Shown here: positions 27,754 to 36,217 of the stretch, piece by piece
How positions within the stretch are numbered: position 1 is the stretch's first letter
Layout: every line of letters starts with the position of its first letter
DNA from: Dechloromonas aromatica (nom. nud.)
Lineage (GTDB): Bacteria; Pseudomonadota; Gammaproteobacteria; Burkholderiales; Rhodocyclaceae
Direction: 5' to 3'
NCBI GenBank assembly: GCA_017848965.1
Contig: JAFIHA010000048.1
Location: 1 to 64,000, forward strand
DNA length: 64,000 nt
The notes under the pieces: model-generated
The model's input: the letters and a program-made list of their open reading frames with translations, nothing else
Told to the model about the DNA's origin: nothing
The model's database searches: none
Made by a program: the position numbers and the translations under genes

Positions 27754-28980
27754 ATGAAAAGACTTGATGATCTACTGATCCGGGGCTGCGCTGGCGCCGC
27801 CCTGCTCCTCTGGGCCTGGTCGCTCGCCTCGCCCGGCATTTCCGGACATTGGTTCTTGCTCATCGCGCTCCTGCTGATTGCCGCGGCGATCCTCTCGATC
27901 ACCGAACGCGAAAGCTGGAAGACCAGGCAGCAGGGCTACGTCAAGGAACTGACGCAGGTGATGTCCGAGTATCAGGTGCTGTCGGACGAAGCGATGGCGC
28001 ACGCCGAACTGCAGTTCTCGTCGCTGGAGACGGAGATGCAGGAAGCCAAGGCGCTGATCCGCGATTCGGTGAACCGGATCAGCGGCAGCCTGACCGGTCT
28101 CGAATCGCAATCCAACGACCAGCGCCACATCCTGCAGTCGCTGATCGACGAGATGCTCAGCGTGACCGGCTCGGACGACAGCCACGCCGCCGAACAGGCC
28201 GGCCTGCAGCGCTTTTTCGCCGAAACCAACAACCTGATCGGCGAATTCGTCGGCAAGATGGAACAGTTGCGTACCACCAGCCAGGGCGTTGCCGAAAGCT
28301 TCGGCCAGATGCAGGACAAGGTGGCCCGCATCACCGGCACGCTCAACGACATTTCCGGCATCACCAAGCAGACCGACCTGCTGGCGCTCAACGCCGCGAT
28401 CGAAGCCGCCCGCGCCGGCGAGGCCGGCCGTGGCTTCGCCGTCGTCGCCGACGAGGTGCGATCGCTGGCAGCGCGTACCGGCGAATTCAACGTCGATATC
28501 CGCACCGCCCTCGACGACATCCTGAAATCGCTGCGCGACGTCGGCGAACGGGTCAATGCCGCCAGTCACATCGACCTCAGCGTCGCCGACCGCTCGCGGG
28601 CGACGCTGGAGGACCTCGGCCGCGAATTGATCGAACTGACCGAGAAGGCGCGCGAGCACTCGACCAACATCACCTCGATCACCGAGCGCATGCGCGACCT
28701 GACGCTCGACGGCGTGATGGCGATGCAGTTCGAGGACATCGTCAACCAGATGATCACCCGCATCAGCCAGCGTACCGAGAACGTCGGCACCTACATGCAC
28801 GCCTTCCTCAGCCTGCACAACGACCGCGACGAAAACGACGGCGTCCAGCGCTTCCGCAAACGCAGCCAGCACCTGGTGCAGTTGCTGGTCGATTCGCACG
28901 TCAAGACCGACGCCCTGCGTTCGCGCACCATCCAGAGCGGAACGGGAAGCAGCGGCGTAGGCGACATCGAGATGTTCTGA
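27754..28980 (+). CDS. Methyl-accepting chemotaxis protein without periplasmic domain
   Basis: A 408-residue receptor-like protein. Two adjacent membrane helices (about residues 8-26 and 31-49) leave almost no periplasmic loop, so any sensing is cytoplasmic or in the membrane. A long coiled coil follows, with the conserved tip [20 protein letters not shown] and [18 protein letters not shown]. The end ([17 protein letters not shown]...) resembles a subgroup of MCP-like proteins with a distinct C-terminus. The start is set at the ATG at 27754 rather than the TTG four codons earlier. The signal is unknown. It lies between pntB and a sulfur permease but is probably transcribed separately from pnt. 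Confidence 0.88.
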   Translation: MKRLDDLLIRGCAGAALLLWAWSLASPGISGHWFLLIALLLIAAAILSITERESWKTRQQGYVKELTQVMSEYQVLSDEAMAHAELQFSSLETEMQEAKALIRDSVNRISGSLTGLESQSNDQRHILQSLIDEMLSVTGSDDSHAAEQAGLQRFFAETNNLIGEFVGKMEQLRTTSQGVAESFGQMQDKVARITGTLNDISGITKQTDLLALNAAIEAARAGEAGRGFAVVADEVRSLAARTGEFNVDIRTALDDILKSLRDVGERVNAASHIDLSVADRSRATLEDLGRELIELTEKAREHSTNITSITERMRDLTLDGVMAMQFEDIVNQMITRISQRTENVGTYMHAFLSLHNDRDENDGVQRFRKRSQHLVQLLVDSHVKTDALRSRTIQSGTGSSGVGDIEMF

Positions 28981-29030
28981 CGCCAAGCCCCGGAAACCCC
29001 ACCCCGAACACAGGCAGCCGCGAGCGAAAC

Positions 29031-30101
29031 ATGGACCTTCCCACCCTGCTGGAAAGCTTCGGGGAAAAAACGGTGATCACCGTCACCGGCCTGCTGATCG
29101 GCATCCTGTTCGGCATCTTTGCCCAGCGCTCGCGTTTCTGCCTGCGCTCGGCGGTCATCGAGTTCTGGCGCCGGGAAAGCGACGGCCGCCTGGCGATCTG
29201 GCTGTTCGCCTTCGCTGCCGCCGTGGTCGCCACCCAGGCGGCAATCCTCGCCGGCTGGCTCGACGTCTCGCAGGCCCGCCAGCTATCGGCGCGCGGCAGC
29301 CTGTCCGGCGCCCTGATCGGCGGCCTGCTGTTCGGCATCGGCATGATCCTCGCCCGCGGCTGTTCCTCGCGCATGCTGGTGCTGGCCGCCAACGGCAACC
29401 TGCGCGCCCTGCTCACCGGACTGATCTTCGCGGTCACCGCACAAGCCTCGTTGAGCGGGCTGCTGTCGCCGTTGCGCAACTGGCTTTCCGGGCTATGGAC
29501 GATCGAAGGCAGCGCCCGCGACCTGCTGGTCAGCGCCCATCTCGGCAATCTTGGCGGCCTCCTTTTCGGCCTCGCCTGGCTGGCGGCGGCGATCGTCTTC
29601 GGGCGCCGCGCCCGCCTCGGCTTCCGCGAATGGAGTTGCGCGATCGGCGTCGGGCTGAGCGTCGCTCTCGCCTGGCTGTGCACCTTCGTCATCGGCAGCC
29701 ACGCCTTCGAGGTGATGCCGGTGCAGAGCCTGAGCTTCACCGGCCCCTCGGCCAACGTGCTGATGCTGGTGCTGTCGCCGCCCGGCCAGCCCTGGGATTT
29801 CGACATCGGCCTGGTGCCCGGCGTGGTGCTGGGTTCCTTCCTTGCCGCATTGTGGGGCCGCGAACTGAAACTGGAAGGCTTCAAGGACGGCCACAGCATG
29901 CGCCGCTACATCGCCGGCGCCCTGCTGATGGGCTTCGGCGGCATGCTCGCCGGTGGTTGCGCGGTCGGTGCCGGGGTTTCCGGTGCGGCGATCTTCGCGC
30001 TCACCGCCTGGCTGGCGCTGATCGGCATGTGGGGTGGCGCCGGTCTTGCTGACACACTGATCGACGGGCCGGCGCGCCGCAACGCGACGCCCCGGCCGTG
30101 A
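29031..30101 (+). CDS. YeeE/YedE-type (TsuA-like) thiosulfate permease
   Basis: A 356-residue inner-membrane protein with about nine or ten helices and the internal repeat of the YeeE/YedE family. The three cysteine motifs that mark thiosulfate transporters are present: SRFCLRS (Cys37), ARGCSSRM (Cys111) and AGGCAVGAG near the C-terminus. In TsuA such cysteines line the path for thiosulfate. No tusA-like gene is adjacent. It is convergent with the sulfur-oxidation genes on the other strand, so import of thiosulfate or another sulfur compound is a reasonable inference. Confidence 0.85.
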   Translation: MDLPTLLESFGEKTVITVTGLLIGILFGIFAQRSRFCLRSAVIEFWRRESDGRLAIWLFAFAAAVVATQAAILAGWLDVSQARQLSARGSLSGALIGGLLFGIGMILARGCSSRMLVLAANGNLRALLTGLIFAVTAQASLSGLLSPLRNWLSGLWTIEGSARDLLVSAHLGNLGGLLFGLAWLAAAIVFGRRARLGFREWSCAIGVGLSVALAWLCTFVIGSHAFEVMPVQSLSFTGPSANVLMLVLSPPGQPWDFDIGLVPGVVLGSFLAALWGRELKLEGFKDGHSMRRYIAGALLMGFGGMLAGGCAVGAGVSGAAIFALTAWLALIGMWGGAGLADTLIDGPARRNATPRP

Positions 30102-30106
30102 TTCAG

Positions 30107-30457
30107 TCAGCCATTGGCCGCCGGCTTGCGCCAGCCGATCGCGGTATAGACGAGCACCGCCGTCCCGATCAAGCCGAGACCGAAAACCAGCGCGATCAGG
30201 AACCAGTCGGCCGGCCCGCCGGCATCGGTGAAGCCGGACGACGAGACCTTGGCCATCAGCACCAGCGCCAGCACGCCACCGAGCAGGCCGGCGAGTTCGG
30301 CACGCACCAGGCGCTTCGAATTGATGCTTTTCTCCTTGACCAACAGGGCAATGAAGGCAGCCGTGCCGGCAATGATGACGAGCAACATCAGCCACAGCAG
30401 CGGCCCCAGCATTTCCTGGAAGACAGCGAGGAAAACCAGCGGATCGAGTTCTTTCAT
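30107..30457 (-). CDS. DUF5368-like small membrane protein
   Basis: A 116-residue protein with three hydrophobic helices (about residues 15-37, 50-70 and 83-105). The opening KELDPLVFLAVFQEMLGPLLW resembles the DUF5368 family found near sulfur-oxidation genes; the function is unknown. It starts 20 bp after the SQR-like gene stop on the same strand, behind AAGGAG, so the two are probably cotranscribed and it may be a membrane partner of that flavoprotein. Confidence 0.72.
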   Translation of the reverse strand: MKELDPLVFLAVFQEMLGPLLWLMLLVIIAGTAAFIALLVKEKSINSKRLVRAELAGLLGGVLALVLMAKVSSSGFTDAGGPADWFLIALVFGLGLIGTAVLVYTAIGWRKPAANG

Positions 30458-30476
30458 CGTTTGACTCCTTCGAAAA

Positions 30477-31829
30477 TCAGGCGCGACCGCGCAGCATGCT
30501 GATATAGGTTGGCTTCAGGGCCATCGTCTTCATCACCCAACTGATCCACAACTCTTCGAGCGGCGCGATGACTCCCGGGAAAGACGGCGTCAGGTTGTCC
30601 TTGTAGTCGAACTCGATCAGCATCGCCTGGCCGAGACGGGTGATCAGCGGGCACGAGGTGTAACCGCCGTAATGCGCCGACGATTCCTTGCCCTCAATCT
30701 GCGCGATCAGGTGATCGACCGCCACCGGCACCTGCCACTTGACGCTCGCCGCGGTCTTGCCTTTGGGCACGCCGGCGACATCGCCGACGGCGAAGACATT
30801 GTCGAAACGCTTGTGCCGCAGCTTGTGCTTGTCGACCTCGATCCAGCCGTCGTTGGCCCAGCCGCCTTCCTGCCAGCGCAACGGGCTGTTGCGCACGGCG
30901 TCCGGCGCCCGCATCGGTGGAATCACGTTGATGAAGTCATACTGCAATTCGACCGGGCCGAGCGCCGTCTTGAACACCGCAAGGCGCTTGCCGAGGTCGA
31001 TCGATTCCAGGATGCGCTCGTAATTGACCTTGACGCCGCGGTCTTCGAACAGCATGCGGACCTTCTCATGGACGATGGGCACCGAGAACAAGGCCTTGTT
31101 GTTGGCGTTGTAGATCAGCTCAGCCTTGCCGCGGTTGCCGCGGCGGCGCAGGTAGTCGTCGGTGATGAAGGTGTATTTGAGCGGCGCCCCGGCGCACTTC
31201 ATCTCGGTGCCCGGGCGCAGGAAGACGCCGACGCCACCGTTGTCGGCGAAGTTCGACATGGCGCGCCAGGTGGCTTCGGCCTTGGCCGGGCTGTGATAGA
31301 TGCTGCCCAGCCCATTGTTGCCGATCTGCTCGACATCCATGCCGGCAATCGCCGCGTAGTCCAGTTTGCAACCGGTGGCGACGATCAGGTAATCGTAGGC
31401 GATGGACTTGCCGCCGGTGGTGACGATCTTCCTGCCCTCGGGATCGAACTCGGCGACGCCCTCCTCGATCAATTCGACGCCGGCCGGCAGGTAATCGCGG
31501 GTTGCCGAAACGACGTAGGAAGCCGGTTTGATGCCGGAACTGACGAGGGTGAAACCGGGCTGGTAGAAATGTTCCTTGCGCGCGTCTACCAGCGTGATCT
31601 TCGCCCCTTCCAGGCGGGCAGCGAGTTGCGAGGCTGCCGCCAGACCGGCCGCCCCGGCACCGGCGATGACGATGTTCGCACTCGTCCTGACACGCGGCGC
31701 GGCCTGCGCCGCCGCCGGGCGGAGCAGGATCGCCCCGGCGCCGGCCGCCCCCAATGTCAGGAATGCGCGACGGTCGATGCCTCCCTTGACCGTCTGCGCA
31801 ATGCATTGTTCAAGCACATCTTTTTTCAT
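30477..31829 (-). CDS. Type II sulfide:quinone reductase-like flavoprotein, exported
   Basis: A 450-residue FAD protein expected to oxidise sulfide and pass electrons to quinone. The FAD fold is IVIAGAGAAGLAAASQL (residues 53-69). Three cysteines fall where SQR has them: Cys154 (VATGCKLDY), Cys212 (KCAGAPLKYTF) and Cys393 (GGYTSCPLIT). The last two motifs match type II SQR, the mitochondrial SQOR type. The N-terminus (about 1-45) has a twin arginine in IDRRAFLTLGAAG and an Ala-rich stretch, so export by Tat is likely, unusual for this type. It follows a terminator and a palindrome at 31876-31897, so it probably has its own promoter. Confidence 0.87.
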   Translation of the reverse strand: MKKDVLEQCIAQTVKGGIDRRAFLTLGAAGAGAILLRPAAAQAAPRVRTSANIVIAGAGAAGLAAASQLAARLEGAKITLVDARKEHFYQPGFTLVSSGIKPASYVVSATRDYLPAGVELIEEGVAEFDPEGRKIVTTGGKSIAYDYLIVATGCKLDYAAIAGMDVEQIGNNGLGSIYHSPAKAEATWRAMSNFADNGGVGVFLRPGTEMKCAGAPLKYTFITDDYLRRRGNRGKAELIYNANNKALFSVPIVHEKVRMLFEDRGVKVNYERILESIDLGKRLAVFKTALGPVELQYDFINVIPPMRAPDAVRNSPLRWQEGGWANDGWIEVDKHKLRHKRFDNVFAVGDVAGVPKGKTAASVKWQVPVAVDHLIAQIEGKESSAHYGGYTSCPLITRLGQAMLIEFDYKDNLTPSFPGVIAPLEELWISWVMKTMALKPTYISMLRGRA

Positions 31830-31875
31830 CTTGTCTCCTTCCCCATGTGAGACGCCGCAGCGCCGAATAAAACAC

Positions 31876-31897
31876 TATTTCATAATATGCTTAAATA
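31876..31897. promoter_or_regulatory. Imperfect 22-bp palindrome over the SQR promoter
   Basis: An AT-rich palindrome with TATTT at one end and AAATA at the other; 16 of 22 positions are symmetric. It covers a -10-like TATTAT on the minus strand (31887-31882), 50-70 bp before the SQR start. Its length and flanking TAT pattern resemble the element at 39222-39243, so a shared ArsR-type operator is inferred. Confidence 0.45.
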
Positions 31898-31905
31898 ACC
31901 ACCCC

Positions 31906-31932
31906 AAAAAAAGCCCTACCCGAAGGTCGGAC
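31906..31932 (-). terminator. Terminator after the rhodanese gene
   Basis: On the minus strand GTCCGACC and GGTAGGGC pair with one mismatch and one G-T pair around a TTCG loop, followed by seven T. It ends the sox transcript before the SQR gene. Confidence 0.7.
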
Positions 31933-31943
31933 CGCTCACGCAA

Positions 31944-32555
31944 TCAACGCGGGAAGTACATTTTTTCCCGGTCGAGTTTGTAGCTCCACGGCAGGTCGGC
32001 GTTACGCCAGCCGTTGACGATGCGCTGTCCCTTTTTCGCACCATCGCTGGCCCGATCACCCTCGAATCCCTCAACCACACTATAGACCTTGGCGTAACCG
32101 GCAGCGAGCAAGCGATCGGCAGCCTTGGAACTGCGGTCGCCGGAGCGGCACATCAGGATCACCGGTGCGTCCTTGCCCAGGCCCAGCGCCTGCATGCGGC
32201 GATCGATCTCGGCGACGAAATCCTGGTTCGGTTCCAGCTTGTACATGGTCCGCTTGTCGTCCCAGTCGGTCATGATTTCCTGATGCTCGACGAAGGGCAC
32301 CAGGGCATCGACGGTGCTTGCCATGCCGACATACATGGCTTCGGCGCGGGTGCGGATGTCGAAGAAGCCGACGCCTTTCGGATTGGCGGTTTTCATCTCC
32401 AGCGCCTGCTGCGGCGTCAGGTAGAGGCCGGCCTTGCTCACCTTGATTTCCGGCAGCTTGCTCCAGTCGGTCGAACCCGGCGCCCAGTCGGCGGCCAGGC
32501 TCAGGGTGGAAAAGGCCAGCGCCAGGCCGGCCACGGCAAATTTCATGGTTTTCAT
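31944..32555 (-). CDS. Secreted rhodanese-domain protein
   Basis: A 203-residue periplasmic sulfurtransferase-like protein. The signal peptide is MKTMKFAVAGLALAFSTLSLA. The rhodanese domain (about residues 45-185) has GVGFFDIRTRAEA and the active-site loop MCRSGDRSS with Cys136. The ATG overlaps the soxB stop (ATGA), so it is coupled to soxB and belongs to the sox operon. It may take sulfane sulfur from SoxY or from sulfide oxidation products. No SoxS/SoxW-type thioredoxin is in this cluster, and whether the rhodanese substitutes is unknown. Confidence 0.87.
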   Translation of the reverse strand: MKTMKFAVAGLALAFSTLSLAADWAPGSTDWSKLPEIKVSKAGLYLTPQQALEMKTANPKGVGFFDIRTRAEAMYVGMASTVDALVPFVEHQEIMTDWDDKRTMYKLEPNQDFVAEIDRRMQALGLGKDAPVILMCRSGDRSSKAADRLLAAGYAKVYSVVEGFEGDRASDGAKKGQRIVNGWRNADLPWSYKLDREKMYFPR

Positions 32556-34276
32556 AGGGCGATCCCCGGATTGCCGTCGGCTCCCTTGAGCTTGGGCATG
32601 TTGAGTTGAACAGGCTTGAGTGTCTTGACGTCGCGCAGGTAGCGGGCGACCAGTTCCCAGATCGGCTCGCCGGCATCCTTCGCTTCTTCCGAGACCGGCG
32701 CCCAGCCGGCGACCTTGTAGGTCCTGGCGGGGTCGATCAACTGGCCGCGCAGCATCATGTTGCTGATGCGCTGGCCGGCCTTGGCGGTCGGGTCGCAGGT
32801 GTACTGCAGGCCGCCGACGCGCACCATGTCCCCGCCCTGCTGGTAGTAGGGATCGGGATTGAACAGGTTGTCGCAGACGTCTTCGAGCACGGTCTTGATC
32901 ATCTCGCCGCTCATGTTGCTCACCGTCGTCCACGGGTAGGTGATCGCCGTCTGGTCGAGCACGTGCTCCATCAGGATCGGCTGCCCGGGCAGCAGCGAGG
33001 TGCCCCAGCGGAAACCGGGCGAGAAGGCGATTTCGGCGTCCTTTTCCTTGATCAGCGCATCGACGATGACCTGGTCGAAAGTGCCGTTGAAATTGCCGCG
33101 GCGGTACAGCGTGCCTTCACTGATGGCCAGTTGCTCGTTGAGCTTGCCGAGGTAAGGCGCACGGACCTTGTCGATCAGCGCCTGCATCGCCGGGTCGGCG
33201 GGCAGCAGGTTGGCGAACACTGGCAGCAGCTTGTAGCGGTAGCCGGCGATCTTGCCGTTCTTGACGTCGAAGTCGAGGACGCCGAGGTACTTGCCGTTGG
33301 AACCGGCGTTGGTGACCAGGGTCTGGCCGCCGGCGTTCTTCACCACCACCGGCGCCGGCATGCCGTCGTGGGTGTGGCCGCCCATGATGGCGTCGATGCC
33401 GCGCACGCGCGAGGCCATCTTCAGGTCGACGTCCATGCCGTTGTGCGACAGCACGACGACGACCTGGGCGCCCTTGGCGCGGGCTTCGTCGACCACCGCC
33501 TGCATGTTCTCTTCCTGGATGCCGTAACTCCAGTTCGGCACCTGCCAGCGCGGGTTGGCAATCGGCGTGTAGGGGAAAGCCTGGCCGACGATGGCGACCG
33601 GCACGCCGTTCATGTTCTTGATCACGTAGGGCTTGAACACCGGATCGCCGAAATCGGCGGTCTTGACGTTCTGGGCGACGATGTCGACGACGCCGGCGAA
33701 GTCCTTCTCCTCGATTTCCTTGACCCGCGCCTCGCCATAGGTGGCTTCCCAGTGCAGGGTCATGACATTGACGCCGAGCGCCTTGCAGGCGTCGACCATG
33801 TCCTGGGCGTTGGTCCACAGCGCGGTGCCGGAACCCTGCCAGGTGTCGCCGCCGTCGAGCAGCAGCGCCCCCGGATTGCGCGCCTTCATGCGTTTGACCA
33901 GCGTCGCCAGGTGGGCGAAGCCGCCGACCTTGCCGTAGGTTTCGGCGGCCTTCTCGAAATTCAGATAGGTGTAGGCATGCGCCTCGATGCTGTTCGGCTT
34001 GAAACCGAAGTGCTTGAGCAGCTTGTCGCCGACCAGGTGCGGCACCTTGCCGAACTGGTCGCCGAAACCGAGATTGACGCTCGGCTCACGAAAATAGATC
34101 GGATTGAGCTGGGCGTGGCAGTCGGTGATGTGCAGCAGGCTGACGTTGCCGAACTTAGGCAGGTCGTACAGCTTGCCGGCCCCCTTTTCGGCCAGCGCCA
34201 GTTCGCTGTGCAAGGACATGCCGCCAGCGGCGGCCACTGCCAGCACCTGGAGAAACTCTCGACGATTCATGCTCAT
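32552..34276 (-). CDS. soxB: Thiosulfohydrolase SoxB
   Basis: A 574-residue periplasmic enzyme that releases sulfate from SoxY-bound thiosulfonate. The Tat signal is NRREFLQVLAVAAAGG. The dinuclear manganese site of the 5'-nucleotidase family is visible as HITDCHAQ, LDGGDTWQGSG, SHNGMD and GGHTHDG. The length is typical. AGGGA lies before the ATG. A strong hairpin sits between soxX and this gene, so soxB may be expressed at a lower level than the upstream genes. It overlaps the rhodanese gene downstream. Confidence 0.97.
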   Translation of the reverse strand: MSMNRREFLQVLAVAAAGGMSLHSELALAEKGAGKLYDLPKFGNVSLLHITDCHAQLNPIYFREPSVNLGFGDQFGKVPHLVGDKLLKHFGFKPNSIEAHAYTYLNFEKAAETYGKVGGFAHLATLVKRMKARNPGALLLDGGDTWQGSGTALWTNAQDMVDACKALGVNVMTLHWEATYGEARVKEIEEKDFAGVVDIVAQNVKTADFGDPVFKPYVIKNMNGVPVAIVGQAFPYTPIANPRWQVPNWSYGIQEENMQAVVDEARAKGAQVVVVLSHNGMDVDLKMASRVRGIDAIMGGHTHDGMPAPVVVKNAGGQTLVTNAGSNGKYLGVLDFDVKNGKIAGYRYKLLPVFANLLPADPAMQALIDKVRAPYLGKLNEQLAISEGTLYRRGNFNGTFDQVIVDALIKEKDAEIAFSPGFRWGTSLLPGQPILMEHVLDQTAITYPWTTVSNMSGEMIKTVLEDVCDNLFNPDPYYQQGGDMVRVGGLQYTCDPTAKAGQRISNMMLRGQLIDPARTYKVAGWAPVSEEAKDAGEPIWELVARYLRDVKTLKPVQLNMPKLKGADGNPGIAL

Positions 34277-34290
34277 GAATTGATTCCCTG

Positions 34291-34321
34291 AAAGAAAAGC
34301 CCGGCGGGAATCCGCCGGGCT
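34291..34321 (-). terminator. Intra-operon terminator between soxX and soxB
   Basis: A perfect 10-bp stem (AGCCCGGCGG / CCGCCGGGCT) with a 4-base loop is followed on the minus strand by TTTCTTT. Because soxB begins 15 bp later, it may act as a partial terminator or mRNA-end stabiliser rather than a full stop. Confidence 0.8.
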
Positions 34322-34335
34322 GGGTCACATCGGTT

Positions 34336-34941
34336 TTACTTTTTATTGACCGGCGACTGGGGATCGAACAGATAAGCCATCAGATCCTTCATCTGCTTTT
34401 CGGTCAGGATTTCCGCGTCGCCATTGCGCGGCATGTTGCTGCAGGCGTTGAAGGCCTTGGCGTTGTAGATCTTGCCCCAGGTGTACTTGACGATGTCGTC
34501 GCCGTTGCCGCGGGTCTTGCCATACTCGAGCAGGCTGGGGCCGATGGTGCCGTAGGAGACCTCGTGGTGACTCATCTGGTGACAGTTGTAGCAGCCCCCG
34601 CCGTTGTTGAGCGGCGTCTTGTCGGTCCAGGTCAGGCCGCGGCCGTCGACGGCGATCTTCTCGCCGGCCTTCCAGTCGCCGAAGTACTTGCCGTCGGCCG
34701 GATAGCGGATGGTCTTCAACTGCTCGGCCTCGATCTTCGCCTGAACTTCCTTGGCCGGCGGCTTGTCCTGCGAGCAGGCTTTCTGCAGATCGAGCTGATA
34801 CATCCGGTGCTTGGCAGCGATGCCGGTGGTCTTGAACGAGCGGTCCATCATCGCCTTGAACTCGGCGTAGGTGTCCTCGCTGGCGGCCCAGGCCGTCGGC
34901 AAGGCTGCCAGCAGGAGGGCGAGTGTGGTGAGTTTCTTCAT
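34336..34941 (-). CDS. soxX: Cytochrome c SoxX
   Basis: A 201-residue periplasmic cytochrome, the electron-accepting subunit of SoxAX. The signal peptide is MKKLTTLALLLAALPTAWA. There is one heme c motif, CYNCH (within GGGCYNCHQ), and the family segment YGTIGPSLLEYGKTRG. The distal Met is probably in ACSNMPRNGD. An extra N-terminal region before the heme, with ACSQDKPPA, makes it longer than the shortest SoxX. It follows soxA by 10 bp. Together they form the thiosulfate-SoxY conjugating enzyme. Confidence 0.95.
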   Translation of the reverse strand: MKKLTTLALLLAALPTAWAASEDTYAEFKAMMDRSFKTTGIAAKHRMYQLDLQKACSQDKPPAKEVQAKIEAEQLKTIRYPADGKYFGDWKAGEKIAVDGRGLTWTDKTPLNNGGGCYNCHQMSHHEVSYGTIGPSLLEYGKTRGNGDDIVKYTWGKIYNAKAFNACSNMPRNGDAEILTEKQMKDLMAYLFDPQSPVNKK

Positions 34942-34951
34942 CTTCGTCTCC

Positions 34952-35764
34952 TTAGCGCTTGATGCCGGGGGTCACGACCTTGCCGCCGTTGCCGTTGGCC
35001 GCCAGATAGACGGACAGGGCGATGGTCACGTCGGAGCCGTAGATCGGCTCGGCGGTCCGTTGCTGCCGGAAGCAGTCGTTGAGCCGGTGCTGCATGGTCC
35101 AGAACTGACCGTTCGACACCCGGTAGGCCGGCCAGCTCCCCCAGCCGGCGGCAGCGCCGGCATTGGTGCGCAAATCCGGCAGTTCCTGCATGCGGATGCG
35201 CTTGCCCTGGTCACCGTGACAGGTGGCGCAGGAGAAATCCATCGGCCCGGCGCGGTAGTAGAAGGCCATCTTGCCCATCTCGTACATCTGCTTCATGGCG
35301 GGCGGACGCATGTCGACCTTGATCTTGTGGCCGTTCGACTGGGTCACGACATAGGCGACCAGGGCCGCCATCTTCTCGCGTTCGCCCTTCAGCCATTTGG
35401 CCTTGACGACTTCCTGAGGATCGATCCCCTGCAGGGTTTCCATGCAGGTCATCAGACGCGTCTCGAGGTCCTGGACCTTGCCGGTATCCTTGAAATAGCG
35501 CGGCAGCTGGGCGCTGGCGCCCTTGACGACGCCAGGGCCGAGCCCGAGGTCGCAGCGTTCCAGGGTCGCGTTCTTCGGTCCGCGCGCGGTCTTCCACAAC
35601 TCCTCGCCTTCGGCGGCGACCAGTTCGGAAGGATTGCCGTCCGCCAGGGCATCGCGGTATTCGTTGATGCCATCCAAGAGCTTGGCGCTCGTATCTTCTG
35701 CCTGCGCCTGCCCGACAATGGACACGACGAGTGCCAGGGCCAGTGTTTTCAGCCGGTTGTTCAT
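34952..35764 (-). CDS. soxA: L-cysteine S-thiosulfotransferase SoxA, monoheme type
   Basis: A 270-residue subunit that joins thiosulfate to the cysteine of SoxY. The start at 35764 follows GGAGGAG, and the signal peptide ends at GQAQA. Only one heme motif is present, CATCH (179-183). The N-terminal heme site of diheme SoxA is replaced by Cys71 (ERCDLG) and Cys107, which probably form a disulfide. The catalytic cysteine is Cys231 in LNDCFRQQR. This is the monoheme form known from several bacteria. The gene lies between soxZ (about 107 bp gap) and soxX. Confidence 0.95.
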   Translation of the reverse strand: MNNRLKTLALALVVSIVGQAQAEDTSAKLLDGINEYRDALADGNPSELVAAEGEELWKTARGPKNATLERCDLGLGPGVVKGASAQLPRYFKDTGKVQDLETRLMTCMETLQGIDPQEVVKAKWLKGEREKMAALVAYVVTQSNGHKIKVDMRPPAMKQMYEMGKMAFYYRAGPMDFSCATCHGDQGKRIRMQELPDLRTNAGAAAGWGSWPAYRVSNGQFWTMQHRLNDCFRQQRTAEPIYGSDVTIALSVYLAANGNGGKVVTPGIKR

Positions 35765-35871
35765 GAACTCCTCCGTTGCATGGTTAAGCGTAGGCCGGTC
35801 GCGCTCTGCGTCGCTTCGCCGGCATCGGTACAGGCCGGCCACCCCCGGACCTGTACCGTCCCGTCAGGGTA

Positions 35872-36186
35872 TCAGGCGATGGCCACCTCGTCGGTGCGGG
35901 ATTCCCCCTTGTTGTCCTTCCAGGACACGGCCAGCTTGTCGCCGGCGGCGCCACCCTTGAAACGGAAGGCCAGGTAGGGGTTCTTCGAAACGGCGGTACC
36001 GAACTCGCCGGAAAGAACCACCTTGCCATTGTGCGTGGCAGTGATTTCGGTGATGAACCAGGCCGGGATCACGGCGCCGTTGGCGTCCTTGCGCTGGCCG
36101 GTTTCCATTTCGTGGGCGATCAGGGCCTTGACTTCGGTAACGCCATCCTTGACGGAGGCACGGATTCGCATGGGCTTAGTTGCCAT
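35872..36186 (-). CDS. soxZ: Sulfur carrier chaperone SoxZ
   Basis: A 104-residue immunoglobulin-like protein with no signal peptide, which is normal because it is exported together with SoxY. Landmarks are IRASVKDGVTEVKALIAHEM, METGQRKDANG and WKDNKGES. SoxYZ carries sulfur intermediates on the SoxY C-terminal cysteine through the Sox cycle. It starts about 30 bp after soxY. Confidence 0.96.
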   Translation of the reverse strand: MATKPMRIRASVKDGVTEVKALIAHEMETGQRKDANGAVIPAWFITEITATHNGKVVLSGEFGTAVSKNPYLAFRFKGGAAGDKLAVSWKDNKGESRTDEVAIA

Positions 36187-36217
36187 TTATCTATCTCCTT
36201 GAATTCCAGTATGGGGA

